A DNA stretch of 64,000 nucleotides from Micromonospora peucetia (GCF_900091625.1 NZ_FMIC01000002.1:6572001-6636000), one strand, 5' to 3'; numbered from the stretch's first letter, positions 17,304 to 26,060 are shown. A program made the numbers and translations. Notes: generated by a model not told the origin, from the sequence alone.

Positions 17304-18061
17304 CTGCTCCCCGCGCACGCGGGGGTGATCCACCGGTGATCGGTGTCCTCCAGTTGCGCGGTGACTGCTCCCCGCGCACGCGGGGGTGATCCGAACCGCC
17401 AGATCAGGAGCAGGCCGAGCGCGGCCTGCTCCCCGCGCACGCGGGGGTGATCCCCGTGCTGACCCAGCTTCTTCGTACGCGCCCGGCTGCTCCCCGCGCA
17501 CGCGGGGGTGATCCCGTCACAGGCCGGGCTATCGGCCGGCGGGACGCCTGCTCCCCGCGCACGCGGGGGTGATCCCCATGGCTGACACCAGCATCGAGTG
17601 GACGCAGCCTGCTCCCCGCGCACGCGGGGGTGATCCGCGGCACAGGTATCCGCGCTCGGTGGCGAACAGCTGCTCCCCGCGCACGCGGGGGTGATCCTAC
17701 GACCCGAGACAGCAGTAGCGGGGCCGGCACCTGCTCCCCGCGCACGCGGGGGTGATCCCTCGTCGGACTTCTCCTTCACCCGGGAGATGCCCTGCTCCCC
17801 GCGCACGCGGGGGTGATCCGTCCCACGCCGTGCCACCTGACAGCGACCGGGTCTGCTCCCCGCGCACGCGGGGGTGATCCGTCCGTCGTCACCACGGCGC
17901 CCGACAAGACCTTCTGCTCCCGAGCACGCGGGGTGATCCGGTGTCGTCCCGGGTCGCCGGGATCCTCGGTGACTGCTCCCCGCGCACGCGGGGGTGATCC
18001 CAGGATCTCCACGTCACGCCTCCGCCGTCGCGCCTGCTCCCCGCGCACGCGGGGGTGGTCC
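17304..18061 (+). CRISPR. Orphan type I-E-like CRISPR array, 13 repeats and 12 spacers
   Basis: Repeats are 28 bp, starting CTGCTCCCCGCGCACG and ending GGGGGTGATCC, with the CCCCGCG...CGCGGGG hairpin of type I-E arrays. They start at 17304, 17365, 17426, 17487, 17548, 17609, 17670, 17731, 17792, 17853, 17914, 17973 and 18034, mostly 61 bp apart, giving 33-nt spacers. The repeat at 17914 is shortened to 26 bp with changed bases and the last ends GTGGTCC instead of GTGATCC. Degeneration at the right end marks it as leader-distal. No cas gene is present in the window: the left neighbours are IS110 and ISL3 elements and the right neighbour is a decayed TnsB gene. Processing would need Cas6e encoded elsewhere. 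Confidence 0.97.
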
Positions 18062-18089
18062 CTCGCAGATCATCGGTAGCTCGACGGCC

Positions 18090-18715
18090 TCCGATAGTTC
18101 GCGGGTAGCCGGTGCGGGTCCGCCGCCGGTCCGGCTGGATCCGGTCGGGCTGCTCGACGCGCTGCCGGCGACGGTGCGGCGGCGGGCCCGGCAGTGGGAG
18201 CGGCACGTCGTGGAGATGCAGACCGGGTTGCCGCCGGCCTCGCCGGCAGGTGTCCGGCCGCGCGAGCCCTACGACCCGGCTCGGCACACGTTGGCGGAGC
18301 GGGAGGCGGTCAAGGCGACCGAGGCGGGGCAGCCGACCAGCGCGGTCACGGTCAAGCGGATGCGGCTGCGCTACCGGTCTGAAGGGCTGTGGGCCTGGTC
18401 GACCACCGGGCCACTCGCCCGGCGTCCTCCTAAGGTCGGGTCGACGACCAGGTGGTCGCGGCGGTCGAGGCTGTGATGGTGGCCGAGACCGGGGAGTCGA
18501 CAGGCACCCGGTCGCGGCTGCGGCACCGGGTGGAGCAGTTGCTGGCCGTCGAGCACGCGGGTATGGTGCCGATGCCGTCGACGGCGACATTCTATCGCCT
18601 GGTCGCCGTGATGGACGCCGGCCGGCACACCTTCGGTGAGGCGACCACCCGCCGCAGCCTGGCGAATCGGCCAGCGCGGCCGTTCACCCGCGCCGTGGCC
18701 GGTCACCTCCGGCTC
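18090..18715 (+). pseudogene. TnsB-like transposase remnant abutting the CRISPR array
   Basis: This matches residues about 65-260 of the TnsB at 4185. The parallels are PVRLDPVGLLDALP with PAVEPLGLLETLP, ARQWERHVVEMQTG with ARRWERHLVEVVTG, GQPTSAVTVKRMRLRY with GQPTSARTVTRMRLRY, and HTFGEATTRRSLANRPARPFT with HSFGAATTRRSLANRPVAPFT. A frameshift lies near 18430 and the gene is lost just before the first catalytic Asp. The sequence is clearly diverged from the intact copy, so it comes from a separate Tn7-like element. Homology appears within about 30 bp of the last repeat. Confidence 0.85.
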
Positions 18716-18805
18716 GGACCGCACGGTGGCATCGACCAACCTCCCGCACCCGACAGCCTCGGCGGTCGGGGCAGGAGTCGCCGCGGACTGCTGCTGGGCC
18801 AGGAG

Positions 18806-19345
18806 TCACCCGACAGGCAGCGAATCGACCCCGGCCGCGAGAAGATCGCGCAGGTCCTGCTCCGCACCTGGGGGAAAGCTCCGGGGTGCGACCAGCTGGT
18901 AGGTCACGCTCACCTCGTAGTCACCGCCGACCCAGGCTCGGCCGTCGATCCGTGCCTGACCGCCGGTCCAGGGAGTAGTCACCAGGCAGGAGGCATCACC
19001 GGGCCCGCTGGACGTCAGCTTGGCCCCGATCTTGGCGCACTGCTTGGCGCGCCACCCGTCGTCGTACATCTCGCTGCCGTCGACCGCGACCGTGATCTCC
19101 AGGTCGCCGCGCATCGACGCGGTACCTGCGGTGAGGTCAACGTCGCACGCTCTACTGCCGCTGATGTCACCCAGTTGCGCCCGAGGCTCCCGCGCCGAGC
19201 CAGGCGCGAGCCGATCCAGCACCTCGTCGTTGATCAGTTCGCACGGATCGCGAAGCGCCGCAGGCGCGGCGGGACCGGCCCCACACCCGGTCGCACCCAC
19301 CGACAGGACACAGACAACCAGCACCATGCAGGCACGCAAACGCAT
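18806..19345 (-). CDS. Secreted lipoprotein, DUF3558-like
   Basis: A 179-residue protein with a type II signal peptide: basic start MRLRA, hydrophobic core, lipobox ending GATGC at Cys21. The mature part begins with DPCELINDEVLDRLAPG, typical of the DUF3558 group of actinobacterial lipoproteins, and contains paired cysteines (ACDV, QCAK, SCLV). It should be lipid-anchored outside the membrane; the role is unknown. A related lipoprotein is encoded at 48225-48938. The gene ends close to the point where the TnsB remnant stops, on the opposite strand. Confidence 0.8.
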   Translation of the reverse strand: MRLRACMVLVVCVLSVGATGCGAGPAAPAALRDPCELINDEVLDRLAPGSAREPRAQLGDISGSRACDVDLTAGTASMRGDLEITVAVDGSEMYDDGWRAKQCAKIGAKLTSSGPGDASCLVTTPWTGGQARIDGRAWVGGDYEVSVTYQLVAPRSFPPGAEQDLRDLLAAGVDSLPVG

Positions 19346-19639
19346 TGGCCCTCCCCAGAATCAGCTTCGGCAGCTTACTCGGCGGTCCGCACAGTCAGCG
19401 CCGCCAGTTGGCTGAACCCTTGGCCCGGCAGAGCGCCTGGCCGGTGGCGGAGACGACCGGCAGGATGGCGAGCCGCCCAAGCCCTGGTATCCGGCATCGG
19501 CGAGGATCTGCACGCCGAGTGGTGCGGGCAGGAGCAGGTCAACCAGTCCTTCGGTGGAGCCAGCCCGCGCCGCACGCCAGGATCACAATGACGCCTGATT
19601 CTGAATACATCCAGCTACTCCAGGGTCAGGCTCACGCAG

Positions 19640-21334
19640 TCAGCCGTACCTCGCTGCGTCAAACTGGTCCGCTCTGCCTCTGGGTAGCACGACGGTCCGG
19701 GCGTGCCGGATGGCCGCCGGGGTGTCGGGAAAGACCAGGCCGTCGCGGCGCAACTGGCCGGCGACGCCGAGGGTGGCCAGCACCTGGTCGTGGCCGGGCG
19801 CGATTCCGGAGAGCAGCACGGTTATGCCGCGTTCCTGGAGTCGGAGGATGGCGTCGCCGAGCACCTGCGCGCCGGTGGCGTCGAGGGTGGACACCCGGGA
19901 CATCCGCAGGATGACCACGCGTACGTCGGCGACGTCGGAGAGTTGGAGCAGGAAGCTGTGCGCGGCGGCGAAGAAGAGCGGGCCGTCCAGCCGGTACGCC
20001 ACGATGTGGTCGGCGAGCAGGGCCTGTTCCTCTGCGCTGTGCTCCCCGGGGTCGAGAGGGACCTGCTCCACGCGCGCCGTGCGGGCCACCGCGCGCAGGG
20101 CGATCACGATCGCCACGCCCACCCCGACCGCCACGGCGGTGACCAGGTCCAGCGCCACCGTGACCGCGAAGGTGAGCACCAGCACGAGGGCGTCGCCCCG
20201 GGTGGCTCGGGCCAGCGCCCAGAGTGACCCGGCCTCGACCATCCGGACGGTGGTGGCCAGCAGGACGCCGGCCAGGGCGGCGAGCGGGATCCGGCCGACC
20301 AGCGGCGCAGCGGCCAGCACGATTCCGGCGAGGGCTACGGCGTGGGTGAGCGCGGCCAACTTCGAGCTCGCGCCGGCGCGTACGTTCACCGCCGTACGGG
20401 CGATGGCGGCGGTGGCGGGGATCCCGCCGAACGCCGGGGCGGCGAGGTTGGCCAGCCCTTGACCGAACAGCTCGCGATCGGGGTCGTGGCGCTGGCCGAC
20501 GGTCATCCCGTCGGCCACGGTGGCGGAGAGCAGGCTCTCCAGCGCGGCCAGCGCCGCTACCGCGAGGGCGGAAGGCAGCAGGACCCCGACAGCGTCGAGG
20601 TCCAGGAAGCCCAGCGAGGGCGTAGGCAGGCCGGCGGGCAGAGCGCCGATGCGGGCCAGCTCGACCGGGGCGGTCTCGGCCAGGACGGTCGCGGCGGCCA
20701 CCCCGAGCAGGGAGAACGGCCAGCCGGGACGCCACCGGGCACCGAGCAGCATCACCGCCGCGACGCCGAGGGCCACCGCGACCGGGACCGGCTGCGGGTC
20801 CGCGACGAACCGGGTGACCGCGTCGGCGGCCACGGCCCAGACGCGGTCGCCGTGCGCACCGGACACCCCGAGCGCGGCCGGCACCTGTTGCAGGGCGATG
20901 ACCACCGCGATGCCGGCGGTGAATCCCTCGATCACGGGGACGGGCAGGTAGTGGACGTACCGGCCGAGGCGGGCGAGGGCCAGCGCGATCAGCACCAGCC
21001 CGGCCAGCGCTCCGACCATCAGCACGCCGGTGGGGCCGAACTGCTGGACCACCGGCACCAGCACCACGGTCATCGCCCCGGTCGGCCCGGAGACCTGTAG
21101 GTGGGAGCCGCCGAAGACGGCGGCGACAGCGCCGGCCACCACCGCTGTCACCAGGCCGGCCTGGGCCCCGAGCCCTGAGGTGACGCCGAAGGCAAGGGCC
21201 AGCGGCAGCGCCACCACCGCCACGGTCAGCCCGGCGAGCAGGTCGCGCCGGGGCGAGCGGCGCACCGCCAGCCAGTCGGCGCGCGGTGGCAGCAGTCCGA
21301 CGAACCGGTCGCGCAACGAGAGTGTCCCGCTCAC
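19640..21334 (-). CDS. SulP-family anion permease with STAS domain
   Basis: A 564-residue inner-membrane transporter. The SulP signature lies in LAGLTVAVVALPLALAFGV and the following GLVTAVVAGAVAAVFGGSHLQVSGPTGA region, with about 10-12 hydrophobic segments up to residue 410 and a cytoplasmic STAS domain near residues 430-545 (FFAAAHSFLLQLSDV, ILRMSRVSTLDATGAQVL). Family members carry sulfate, bicarbonate or other anions, usually with H+ or Na+; the substrate cannot be told here. ATG 21334 overlaps the stop of the upstream ArsR-type gene by four bases, so both are cotranscribed and the regulator probably controls the permease. Confidence 0.92.
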   Translation of the reverse strand: MSGTLSLRDRFVGLLPPRADWLAVRRSPRRDLLAGLTVAVVALPLALAFGVTSGLGAQAGLVTAVVAGAVAAVFGGSHLQVSGPTGAMTVVLVPVVQQFGPTGVLMVGALAGLVLIALALARLGRYVHYLPVPVIEGFTAGIAVVIALQQVPAALGVSGAHGDRVWAVAADAVTRFVADPQPVPVAVALGVAAVMLLGARWRPGWPFSLLGVAAATVLAETAPVELARIGALPAGLPTPSLGFLDLDAVGVLLPSALAVAALAALESLLSATVADGMTVGQRHDPDRELFGQGLANLAAPAFGGIPATAAIARTAVNVRAGASSKLAALTHAVALAGIVLAAAPLVGRIPLAALAGVLLATTVRMVEAGSLWALARATRGDALVLVLTFAVTVALDLVTAVAVGVGVAIVIALRAVARTARVEQVPLDPGEHSAEEQALLADHIVAYRLDGPLFFAAAHSFLLQLSDVADVRVVILRMSRVSTLDATGAQVLGDAILRLQERGITVLLSGIAPGHDQVLATLGVAGQLRRDGLVFPDTPAAIRHARTVVLPRGRADQFDAARYG

Positions 21335-21696
21335 CGGTCCCGCCCGTCGGCCCGCAGCTCGTCCAGCAGCGCGTCGCGGTCGGTGAGCATGCTGCCGAGG
21401 ATGCGGCGGCCGGCGGCCAGCAGGTCGGCCACGTCCGGGGTGCTGAGCGCATAGACGACCAGGGCTCCGTCGCGGCTGGAGGTGACCATGCCGGCCCGGC
21501 GGAGCACCGCGAGCTGCTGGGACAGGTTGGACGCCTCGACGTCGATCGCCGCCAGCAGGTCGCGGACGGGCTTCGGGCCGTCCTGGAGCAGTTCCAGCAC
21601 CCGGATCCGCACCGGGTGGCCGAGGGTGCGGAACAGCTCCGCCTTCGCCTGGTAGAGGGGTACCGACACATCAGCCTCCGTCACGCGACGCCACAT
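21331..21696 (-). CDS. ArsR-family winged-helix repressor
   Basis: A protein of about 121 residues (from ATG 21696, MWRRVTEADVSV) with the ArsR fold: AELFRTLGHPVRIRVLELL, then the recognition helix VEASNLSQQLAVLRRAGMV and the wing SSRDGALVVYAL. The frame is open to 21732, but the extra N-terminus (MKIFASVKVCNQ) is encoded in AT-richer DNA that probably contains the promoter and operator. No clear metal-binding cysteine pair is present (ELCVCDL is missing), so the ligand is not obviously a thiophilic metal. The 4-bp overlap with the SulP gene implies it regulates that operon. Confidence 0.88.
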   Translation of the reverse strand: MWRRVTEADVSVPLYQAKAELFRTLGHPVRIRVLELLQDGPKPVRDLLAAIDVEASNLSQQLAVLRRAGMVTSSRDGALVVYALSTPDVADLLAAGRRILGSMLTDRDALLDELRADGRDR

Positions 21697-21734
21697 CTGA
21701 TTGCAGACTTTAACACTTGCGAAAATCTTCAACT

Positions 21735-21935
21735 ACAAGAGCGGCATGCGGCCCTGCCTCACGGGTAGCAGGCTCGGGCGACCGATGGCGTGGTCCTCGC
21801 GGAACAGACCGTGTCGAGCCGGGCAGGGCGGGTGAGATCCACTTGAACCGGCCGGCGGCGTCGGCGACGACTTGGACGTTGACGCCGGGGCAGCGGTGGT
21901 GCCGGCGTAGCGGCAGGAACCGGGGGTCACACCGT
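21735..21935 (-). pseudogene. IS5-type transposase fragment
   Basis: About 40 residues (GVNVQVVADAAGRFKWISPALPGST) match the region around the first catalytic Asp of DDE_Tnp_4-type transposases of the IS5 group. Neither end of an element is visible. A relic between the ArsR/SulP genes and the secreted-protein operon. Confidence 0.65.
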
Positions 21936-22077
21936 GACACCTGTACGACTGTCAGCCCAAGAAGTGTCCTGACCGACCGAACCTCGGCATAAACAATGAC
22001 CTCTATCGATATCGCTGCTCTTTCGATGACGCACCGCACCCTGTACCGCCGCAGTGACGCCAATCCAGGAGGTAACA

Positions 22078-22809
22078 ATGCCCGGACCCGATCGGCCGCC
22101 CCGGCGGCAGACCCCGCTGTTGTGGGTGGCCATCCTCTTCGCGAGCATGGTGGCGGCCACGCTCCAGGCCAGCCCGGCGTCGGCCCACGGCTCGCACAGC
22201 GGCTGGGAACAGCGGCACCTGGCCGACATGCACACCTGGACGCCGTACCACGGCATCGAGGACGAGGAGTTCTGCGTCCAGATCATCGGTGGCGCCACCC
22301 ACTCGTACGCCCTCTCCCGGATCAAGTCCGCGCTGTTCAGCACGGGAACGCCGAGCTGGCACCTGATGACCAAGTCCGACGGCACCACCGACGCACGGAT
22401 CGACCTCCGGCCCATGGACAACCCCTGTTCCTCCTACGGAGACCGGCGGTCGCAGATCGACTATGAGTACTGGATACGGCCGAACAACTCCGTCGTCCCG
22501 GCGTGCGGCTCCGACAACGTCAGCTGCGTGACCTTCGACGTGCAGACCCGGGCGGCCAGCGGCAGTCACGTCCACTACGAGTGGGGTTACGTGCACATGG
22601 ACGCCGACCACCTCGGCTCCAACACGCTGATCAACCATGAGACCGGGCACATATTCGGCCTGATGGACGGCGGCCCGAACGTCAGTTACCACGGCGGCTG
22701 CCCGTCCAGCCTGATGCACCTGGCTTACTACGGCTGCAGTGGCAACGCGGGCCTCTACAAGCCGACCGACAACGACATCTCCTCGGTACGCACGGTCGCC
22801 AACCGCTGA
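22078..22809 (+). CDS. Secreted metalloprotease-like protein
   Basis: A 243-residue protein with a clear Sec signal peptide (RRQTPLLWVAILFASMVAA, cleavage after ASPASA) and a zinc-site motif NHETGHIFGLMDGG, i.e. HExxHxxGxxD as in metzincin-type peptidases. Six or more cysteines in the mature part suggest disulfides. It is expected to be exported and to hydrolyse peptides, though the chain is short for a typical metzincin. GGAGGT lies seven bases before ATG 22078. It is the first gene of a three-gene operon; the next starts 11 bp after its stop. No propeptide is obvious. Confidence 0.82.
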   Translation: MPGPDRPPRRQTPLLWVAILFASMVAATLQASPASAHGSHSGWEQRHLADMHTWTPYHGIEDEEFCVQIIGGATHSYALSRIKSALFSTGTPSWHLMTKSDGTTDARIDLRPMDNPCSSYGDRRSQIDYEYWIRPNNSVVPACGSDNVSCVTFDVQTRAASGSHVHYEWGYVHMDADHLGSNTLINHETGHIFGLMDGGPNVSYHGGCPSSLMHLAYYGCSGNAGLYKPTDNDISSVRTVANR

Positions 22810-22820
22810 GGGAGCGCCAA

Positions 22821-23414
22821 ATGTCACTGAGGTTGCCCCGGCTCGCCGCGTACGGCGTCCTCGCCGCCCTGCTCGCGGTCTTCCTCGGGCTGTTCATCGA
22901 GTCGCGGCTATCCGCCGCCGTGCCACAAGTCGACCCGGAGAGCGATCTGATCGTGAGTACTCGGGAACGGCTCCGGGTCTGCGCCGACATCCGGGCGGCG
23001 AACCAGCGGCAGGTGACGGACCAGCTGACGGCGGGCCTGAGGCAGGTACGCCGGCACCCGCACTGGGAGCGGACCGACTTCGGCACCGAGACTCCCGTCC
23101 TGGAACGTGGCTGCCGCGCCCAACTGCCGGACGACGGAGTCGCCAAGGGCATCGTGGTCGGTCCCGGTATCACCGAGCATCCAGGGCCCTACCGCACCAT
23201 CGTCGTCGTCCTCGGCGGAGAGGAGGCCGACCGGCTCCTGGGCAACCAGCGGGCCGTCCTGGTGCCGTACGAGTTGATGAAGCTGGACCCCGGCATGACA
23301 GCGACGGTGACCCAGACCGTCGTGGTCCGGGACGCCTTCGTCAGTTCACCGGAGTTCGTCAAGGACTACCTGACCCCCGCGATCGGCCTGCACCCCGATC
23401 CGGACCGAACCTGA
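22821..23414 (+). CDS. Membrane-anchored extracytoplasmic protein, unknown
   Basis: A 197-residue protein with one N-terminal membrane segment (YGVLAALLAVFLGLFIES) followed by an extracellular domain with two cysteines (RVCADI and RGCRAQ). No family is recognised; the middle (YRTIVVVLGGEEADRLLG) looks like an ordered alpha/beta domain. It lies between the metalloprotease-like and SH3-domain genes with gaps of 11 and 15 bp and probably works with them at the cell surface. Confidence 0.78.
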   Translation: MSLRLPRLAAYGVLAALLAVFLGLFIESRLSAAVPQVDPESDLIVSTRERLRVCADIRAANQRQVTDQLTAGLRQVRRHPHWERTDFGTETPVLERGCRAQLPDDGVAKGIVVGPGITEHPGPYRTIVVVLGGEEADRLLGNQRAVLVPYELMKLDPGMTATVTQTVVVRDAFVSSPEFVKDYLTPAIGLHPDPDRT

Positions 23415-23429
23415 AGGAGGGCCAGCACG

Positions 23430-24341
23430 ATGAGACGACTACGTGAGCTCGTCGCCGTGGCGGCGCTGGTGGCCGCGGCGGTGCTGGCTCCGGCCCAGCC
23501 CGCGTCCGCCGGGCTGAACAACCCGGCGCGAGGCGCCACGGTCAAGGTAATCGAGGGGGTACACCTGCGCACCGGGCCGGGAACCTCGTACAGCTCGATC
23601 GTGGTGGTGCCGGTCGGCCACACCGCCACGGTGCTCAGTCCCACCCCCTCCAACAGCTTTTACCAGGTCAACTACCAGGGCTCGGCGGGTTGGACCCACG
23701 GCTCGTACTGGAACGCGGTGCCGGGCTTGGTCGTCAACGGCTACCGGATCAGCGCCGACGAGGAGAAGTGGGTCCGCTGGATCGCCGCCAACACGGTGCC
23801 CCGCCTTACCGGGACCCGACCGACCCGCTTGGTAAACGCGTCCCGGGCCACCTGGTGGTCGCTGAAGGAGGGCGTACTGGAGATCGACAACGTCCATCCC
23901 TACTCGCACTGTTCCCGGCACATCGGCCCGCTGGAACTGTGTCCCAGCGGGCAGGCGTGGCAGGTGGGGATCGCTGGCGTCCAGGTGCCCAACTGGTCTC
24001 TCAGTGAGAACGAGGCCCTTGCGCTGCAGCTCTATCCGGGATGGACCGTACGTCAGGTACTCGCGCACACCGCGTCATACTCCGGGTACTCGTCGAGCAC
24101 CTCGGTCCACGACGCCGTCGTCAACTCCACCGGCAACCTGCGCAACTCCTGGCTGCTGCGAAACCACGGGGTCGGCTTCACGCAGGTGACGAAGGACGTC
24201 ACCCGCGAGTGCGTGTCCGGGAGCCTCTACTGGTGTTACGGCACCGGATGGCTGGAGAGCCAGCTCTACGCGCCGAACAAGCCCACCGCCCTGCGGGTGA
24301 TCGGAGAACTCAACGCCATCCTCGACGGCATCGCGCCCTGA
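23430..24341 (+). CDS. Secreted protein with bacterial SH3 domain
   Basis: A 303-residue exported protein with a signal peptide (VAALVAAAVLAPAQPASA). An SH3b domain spans about residues 33-95, with VHLRTGPGTSYSSI, then FYQVNYQGSAGWTHGSYW. An unrecognised domain of about 200 residues with three or four cysteines follows. SH3b domains bind peptidoglycan or peptides in the cell wall. AGGAGG lies a few bases before ATG 23430. It is the last gene of the secreted operon and converges on the regulator gene at 24369. Confidence 0.82.
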   Translation: MRRLRELVAVAALVAAAVLAPAQPASAGLNNPARGATVKVIEGVHLRTGPGTSYSSIVVVPVGHTATVLSPTPSNSFYQVNYQGSAGWTHGSYWNAVPGLVVNGYRISADEEKWVRWIAANTVPRLTGTRPTRLVNASRATWWSLKEGVLEIDNVHPYSHCSRHIGPLELCPSGQAWQVGIAGVQVPNWSLSENEALALQLYPGWTVRQVLAHTASYSGYSSSTSVHDAVVNSTGNLRNSWLLRNHGVGFTQVTKDVTRECVSGSLYWCYGTGWLESQLYAPNKPTALRVIGELNAILDGIAP

Positions 24342-24350
24342 GGTGGCATC

Positions 24351-24386
24351 GGGTTGGTCGAGTGGAACTCAGTGCTCGGCCAACCC
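24351..24386. terminator. Bidirectional hairpin between convergent genes
   Basis: GGGTTGGTCGAG pairs with CTCGGCCAACCC across a 12-base loop, with one G-T pair. It starts 10 bp after the SH3-protein stop and covers the stop codon of the regulator gene on the other strand. Confidence 0.65.
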
Positions 24387-25016
24387 GTCCTCCACCAGCC
24401 GCTGGTAGAGGTGGACCTTCGTCGGGCAGGCCCGGCCCACCGACCGGTACTTGCCCCGGGCCCGGTCGATGTACTGCTTGACGGTCTGTGGGCTCAGGCC
24501 CATGAGGCGGGCCACCGAGGGCAGTGAAAGTCCCCCCTGCGCGTAGAGCCGGCTGGCCGTCGTCTCCTGCGGGCTCAGCCGTACGTCGGCGGCTGCGGCC
24601 ACCAGTTCGCGGGCAAGTCGTACGGGAATGAGCAGGTCCCCCGCCGCGGCTGCCCGGATCGCCTGTACCGCCGCGCCTGCCGGGGCGGTCTTACTCAGCA
24701 GACCCGCGGCACCGTTGCCGAGCGCCACCCGGGCCAGCCGTCCGGAAAACCGGACGGCAGTCACCACGACCGATCGTCCCGCCTTGGTCAACGTGAAGAT
24801 CTCCCGGGACAGGTCGGGACGGTCGGGTTGACCCGCGTCGAGCAGCACCACGGTGGCGTCGCGTCCCGGACCGGCGAGCAGTGTGTCCACGTCCGGCGCC
24901 GAGCCGGTGACGACGATGGTGCGGTCGGCCGCCAGCCAGCCGGCCAGGCCGTGCCGGGTCGGCTCCTGCTCGTCCACCAGCGCGACGGAGATGACGCGTT
25001 CGGATCGACGGGCCAA
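24369..25016 (-). CDS. NarL/FixJ-type response regulator (LuxR HTH)
   Basis: A 215-residue regulator with an N-terminal receiver-like domain (VALVDEQEPTRHGL, VVLLDAGQ with the likely phospho-acceptor Asp, and the conserved Lys in LLSKTAP) and a C-terminal LuxR HTH (LSPQETTASRLYAQG, LPSVARLMGLSPQTVKQYI). The best start is TTG 25016: GAGGAGG lies seven bases upstream and no ATG or GTG sits between there and the first conserved residue. No sensor kinase is next to it. It follows the XRE-type gene (91-bp gap) on the same strand and faces the secreted operon, so it may control it. Confidence 0.82.
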   Translation of the reverse strand: MARRSERVISVALVDEQEPTRHGLAGWLAADRTIVVTGSAPDVDTLLAGPGRDATVVLLDAGQPDRPDLSREIFTLTKAGRSVVVTAVRFSGRLARVALGNGAAGLLSKTAPAGAAVQAIRAAAAGDLLIPVRLARELVAAAADVRLSPQETTASRLYAQGGLSLPSVARLMGLSPQTVKQYIDRARGKYRSVGRACPTKVHLYQRLVEDGLAEH

Positions 25017-25106
25017 GGCCGGCCTCCTCGTGTGACACCTACGTGGCCTGTGACACCAGGAGGTGAAGGTAGTCGTGGCTGGCCCGGTTGGGCGAACACC
25101 CAACCC

Positions 25107-25832
25107 TCACCGCTGCTCGCCCGCCCACGGTGGGGACGGGGCATCCTCGTCCACTATGATCGTGAGCAGCAGCCCGAGCCGGCCGGGATCCGGAAAAAAG
25201 TCCCAGCCTTCCTCGTCGACGATCTTCCAGCGCACCTGGGCCGTGCCGCCCATGCACTGGGTACGCATAGGAACCTCGATGTCGACCACGCCGCCCTGGC
25301 TGGTGTCGTCGATCCGCACCCGCGACGGCGACCACGGGATGCCGTGCCCGAACGGAGAGCCGACCCGGGCCAGCCAGCGTCCCTGCCAGAGGACGGAACC
25401 GACGTTTCCCACCCGCCACACCTTCCGGAACGAGAAGTCCGGCGGCAGCACCGTACCGTCGGGGACGGTGACGTCCCGGATGAAATGCACCGCGTCGCCC
25501 GGTACCGGATAGCGGCCGTCCACGGCTGGTTGCGGCAGTGCCTGCCGGTTCGTACGGGCCGCGATGTACGCCGACCACAGCAGCCCGTCGGCACTGAACA
25601 TCTCCTCGTAACGCTCGATGAGCCCCACGCCGGGCCGGTCCCGACCACACTCGACGTGGCTCAGGTGCCCCTTACTCACCCCCATCATCTGGGAGGCGTC
25701 GGTGAGCGACATCCCCGCGCCAGATCGCAGGGACCGCATGATCTCGCCGATGACGGCCCAGTTCGATTTGCTACCCACCGGGGCAGGATATTTCGACCGC
25801 AATCGATCTTCAAGAAGCCTCCCCGACGGCAC
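25107..25832 (-). CDS. XRE-type transcriptional regulator with large C-terminal domain
   Basis: A protein of up to 241 residues. A Cro/C1 HTH occupies about residues 29-80 (MRSLRSGAGMSLTDASQMMG, SKGHLSHVECGRDRP, LIERYEEMF). A C-terminal domain of about 140 residues contains PDFSFRKVWRVGNVG and MGGTAQVRWKIVDEEGW and resembles the sensing half of actinobacterial HTH regulators. GTG 25778 is an alternative start that removes an unusual N-terminal extension. It is followed by the LuxR-type gene on the same strand. Confidence 0.8.
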   Translation of the reverse strand: MPSGRLLEDRLRSKYPAPVGSKSNWAVIGEIMRSLRSGAGMSLTDASQMMGVSKGHLSHVECGRDRPGVGLIERYEEMFSADGLLWSAYIAARTNRQALPQPAVDGRYPVPGDAVHFIRDVTVPDGTVLPPDFSFRKVWRVGNVGSVLWQGRWLARVGSPFGHGIPWSPSRVRIDDTSQGGVVDIEVPMRTQCMGGTAQVRWKIVDEEGWDFFPDPGRLGLLLTIIVDEDAPSPPWAGEQR

Positions 25833-25861
25833 CGCCGCCGGGGAGCGTCAAGTTACCGGCT

Positions 25862-26060
25862 GATCATGGTTGTTGAGTTGATCAGTGGCTGGCGGGGTGA
25901 GCCGGCCCTCAAGGCGGTCTGGAAGGCCTTCAACGGCGCCTTCCAGCGCATGGTCCATCGCCGGCGGCCGGCGCCGGTCCAGGCTCATGAGTGCCAGGTA
26001 GAGCACTTCCAGCGCGGCTTGTTCGATGCCCCCACGTTTGTCAAGGTGCCGACGGCGCGG
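25862..26060 (-). pseudogene. IS256-like transposase C-terminal fragment
   Basis: About 60 residues (AALEVLYLALMSLDR, then a frame-jumped WTMRWK-like and LEGRLTPP segment) resemble the end of mutator-type IS256 transposases, which close with an ALNAFAITF-type helix. The frame is broken. Low-confidence family call, but a transposase relic fits the surroundings. Confidence 0.45.

Noticed and set aside
17393..17425. Spacer 2 read on the minus strand (LLLIWRF) resembling the IS701 open frame at 31972 (LIWRF)
   Set aside because: Only five residues match, in a region before the transposase start; no nucleotide identity beyond chance was seen.
17332..18033. Long frames across the CRISPR repeats on both strands
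   Set aside because: They exist only because the repeat is GC-rich with few stops; the translated repeat motif SPPRARGA is the repeat itself, not a protein.
19346..19639. Frames between the lipoprotein and SulP genes
   Set aside because: No motif, no ribosome site and short length; probably scar sequence.
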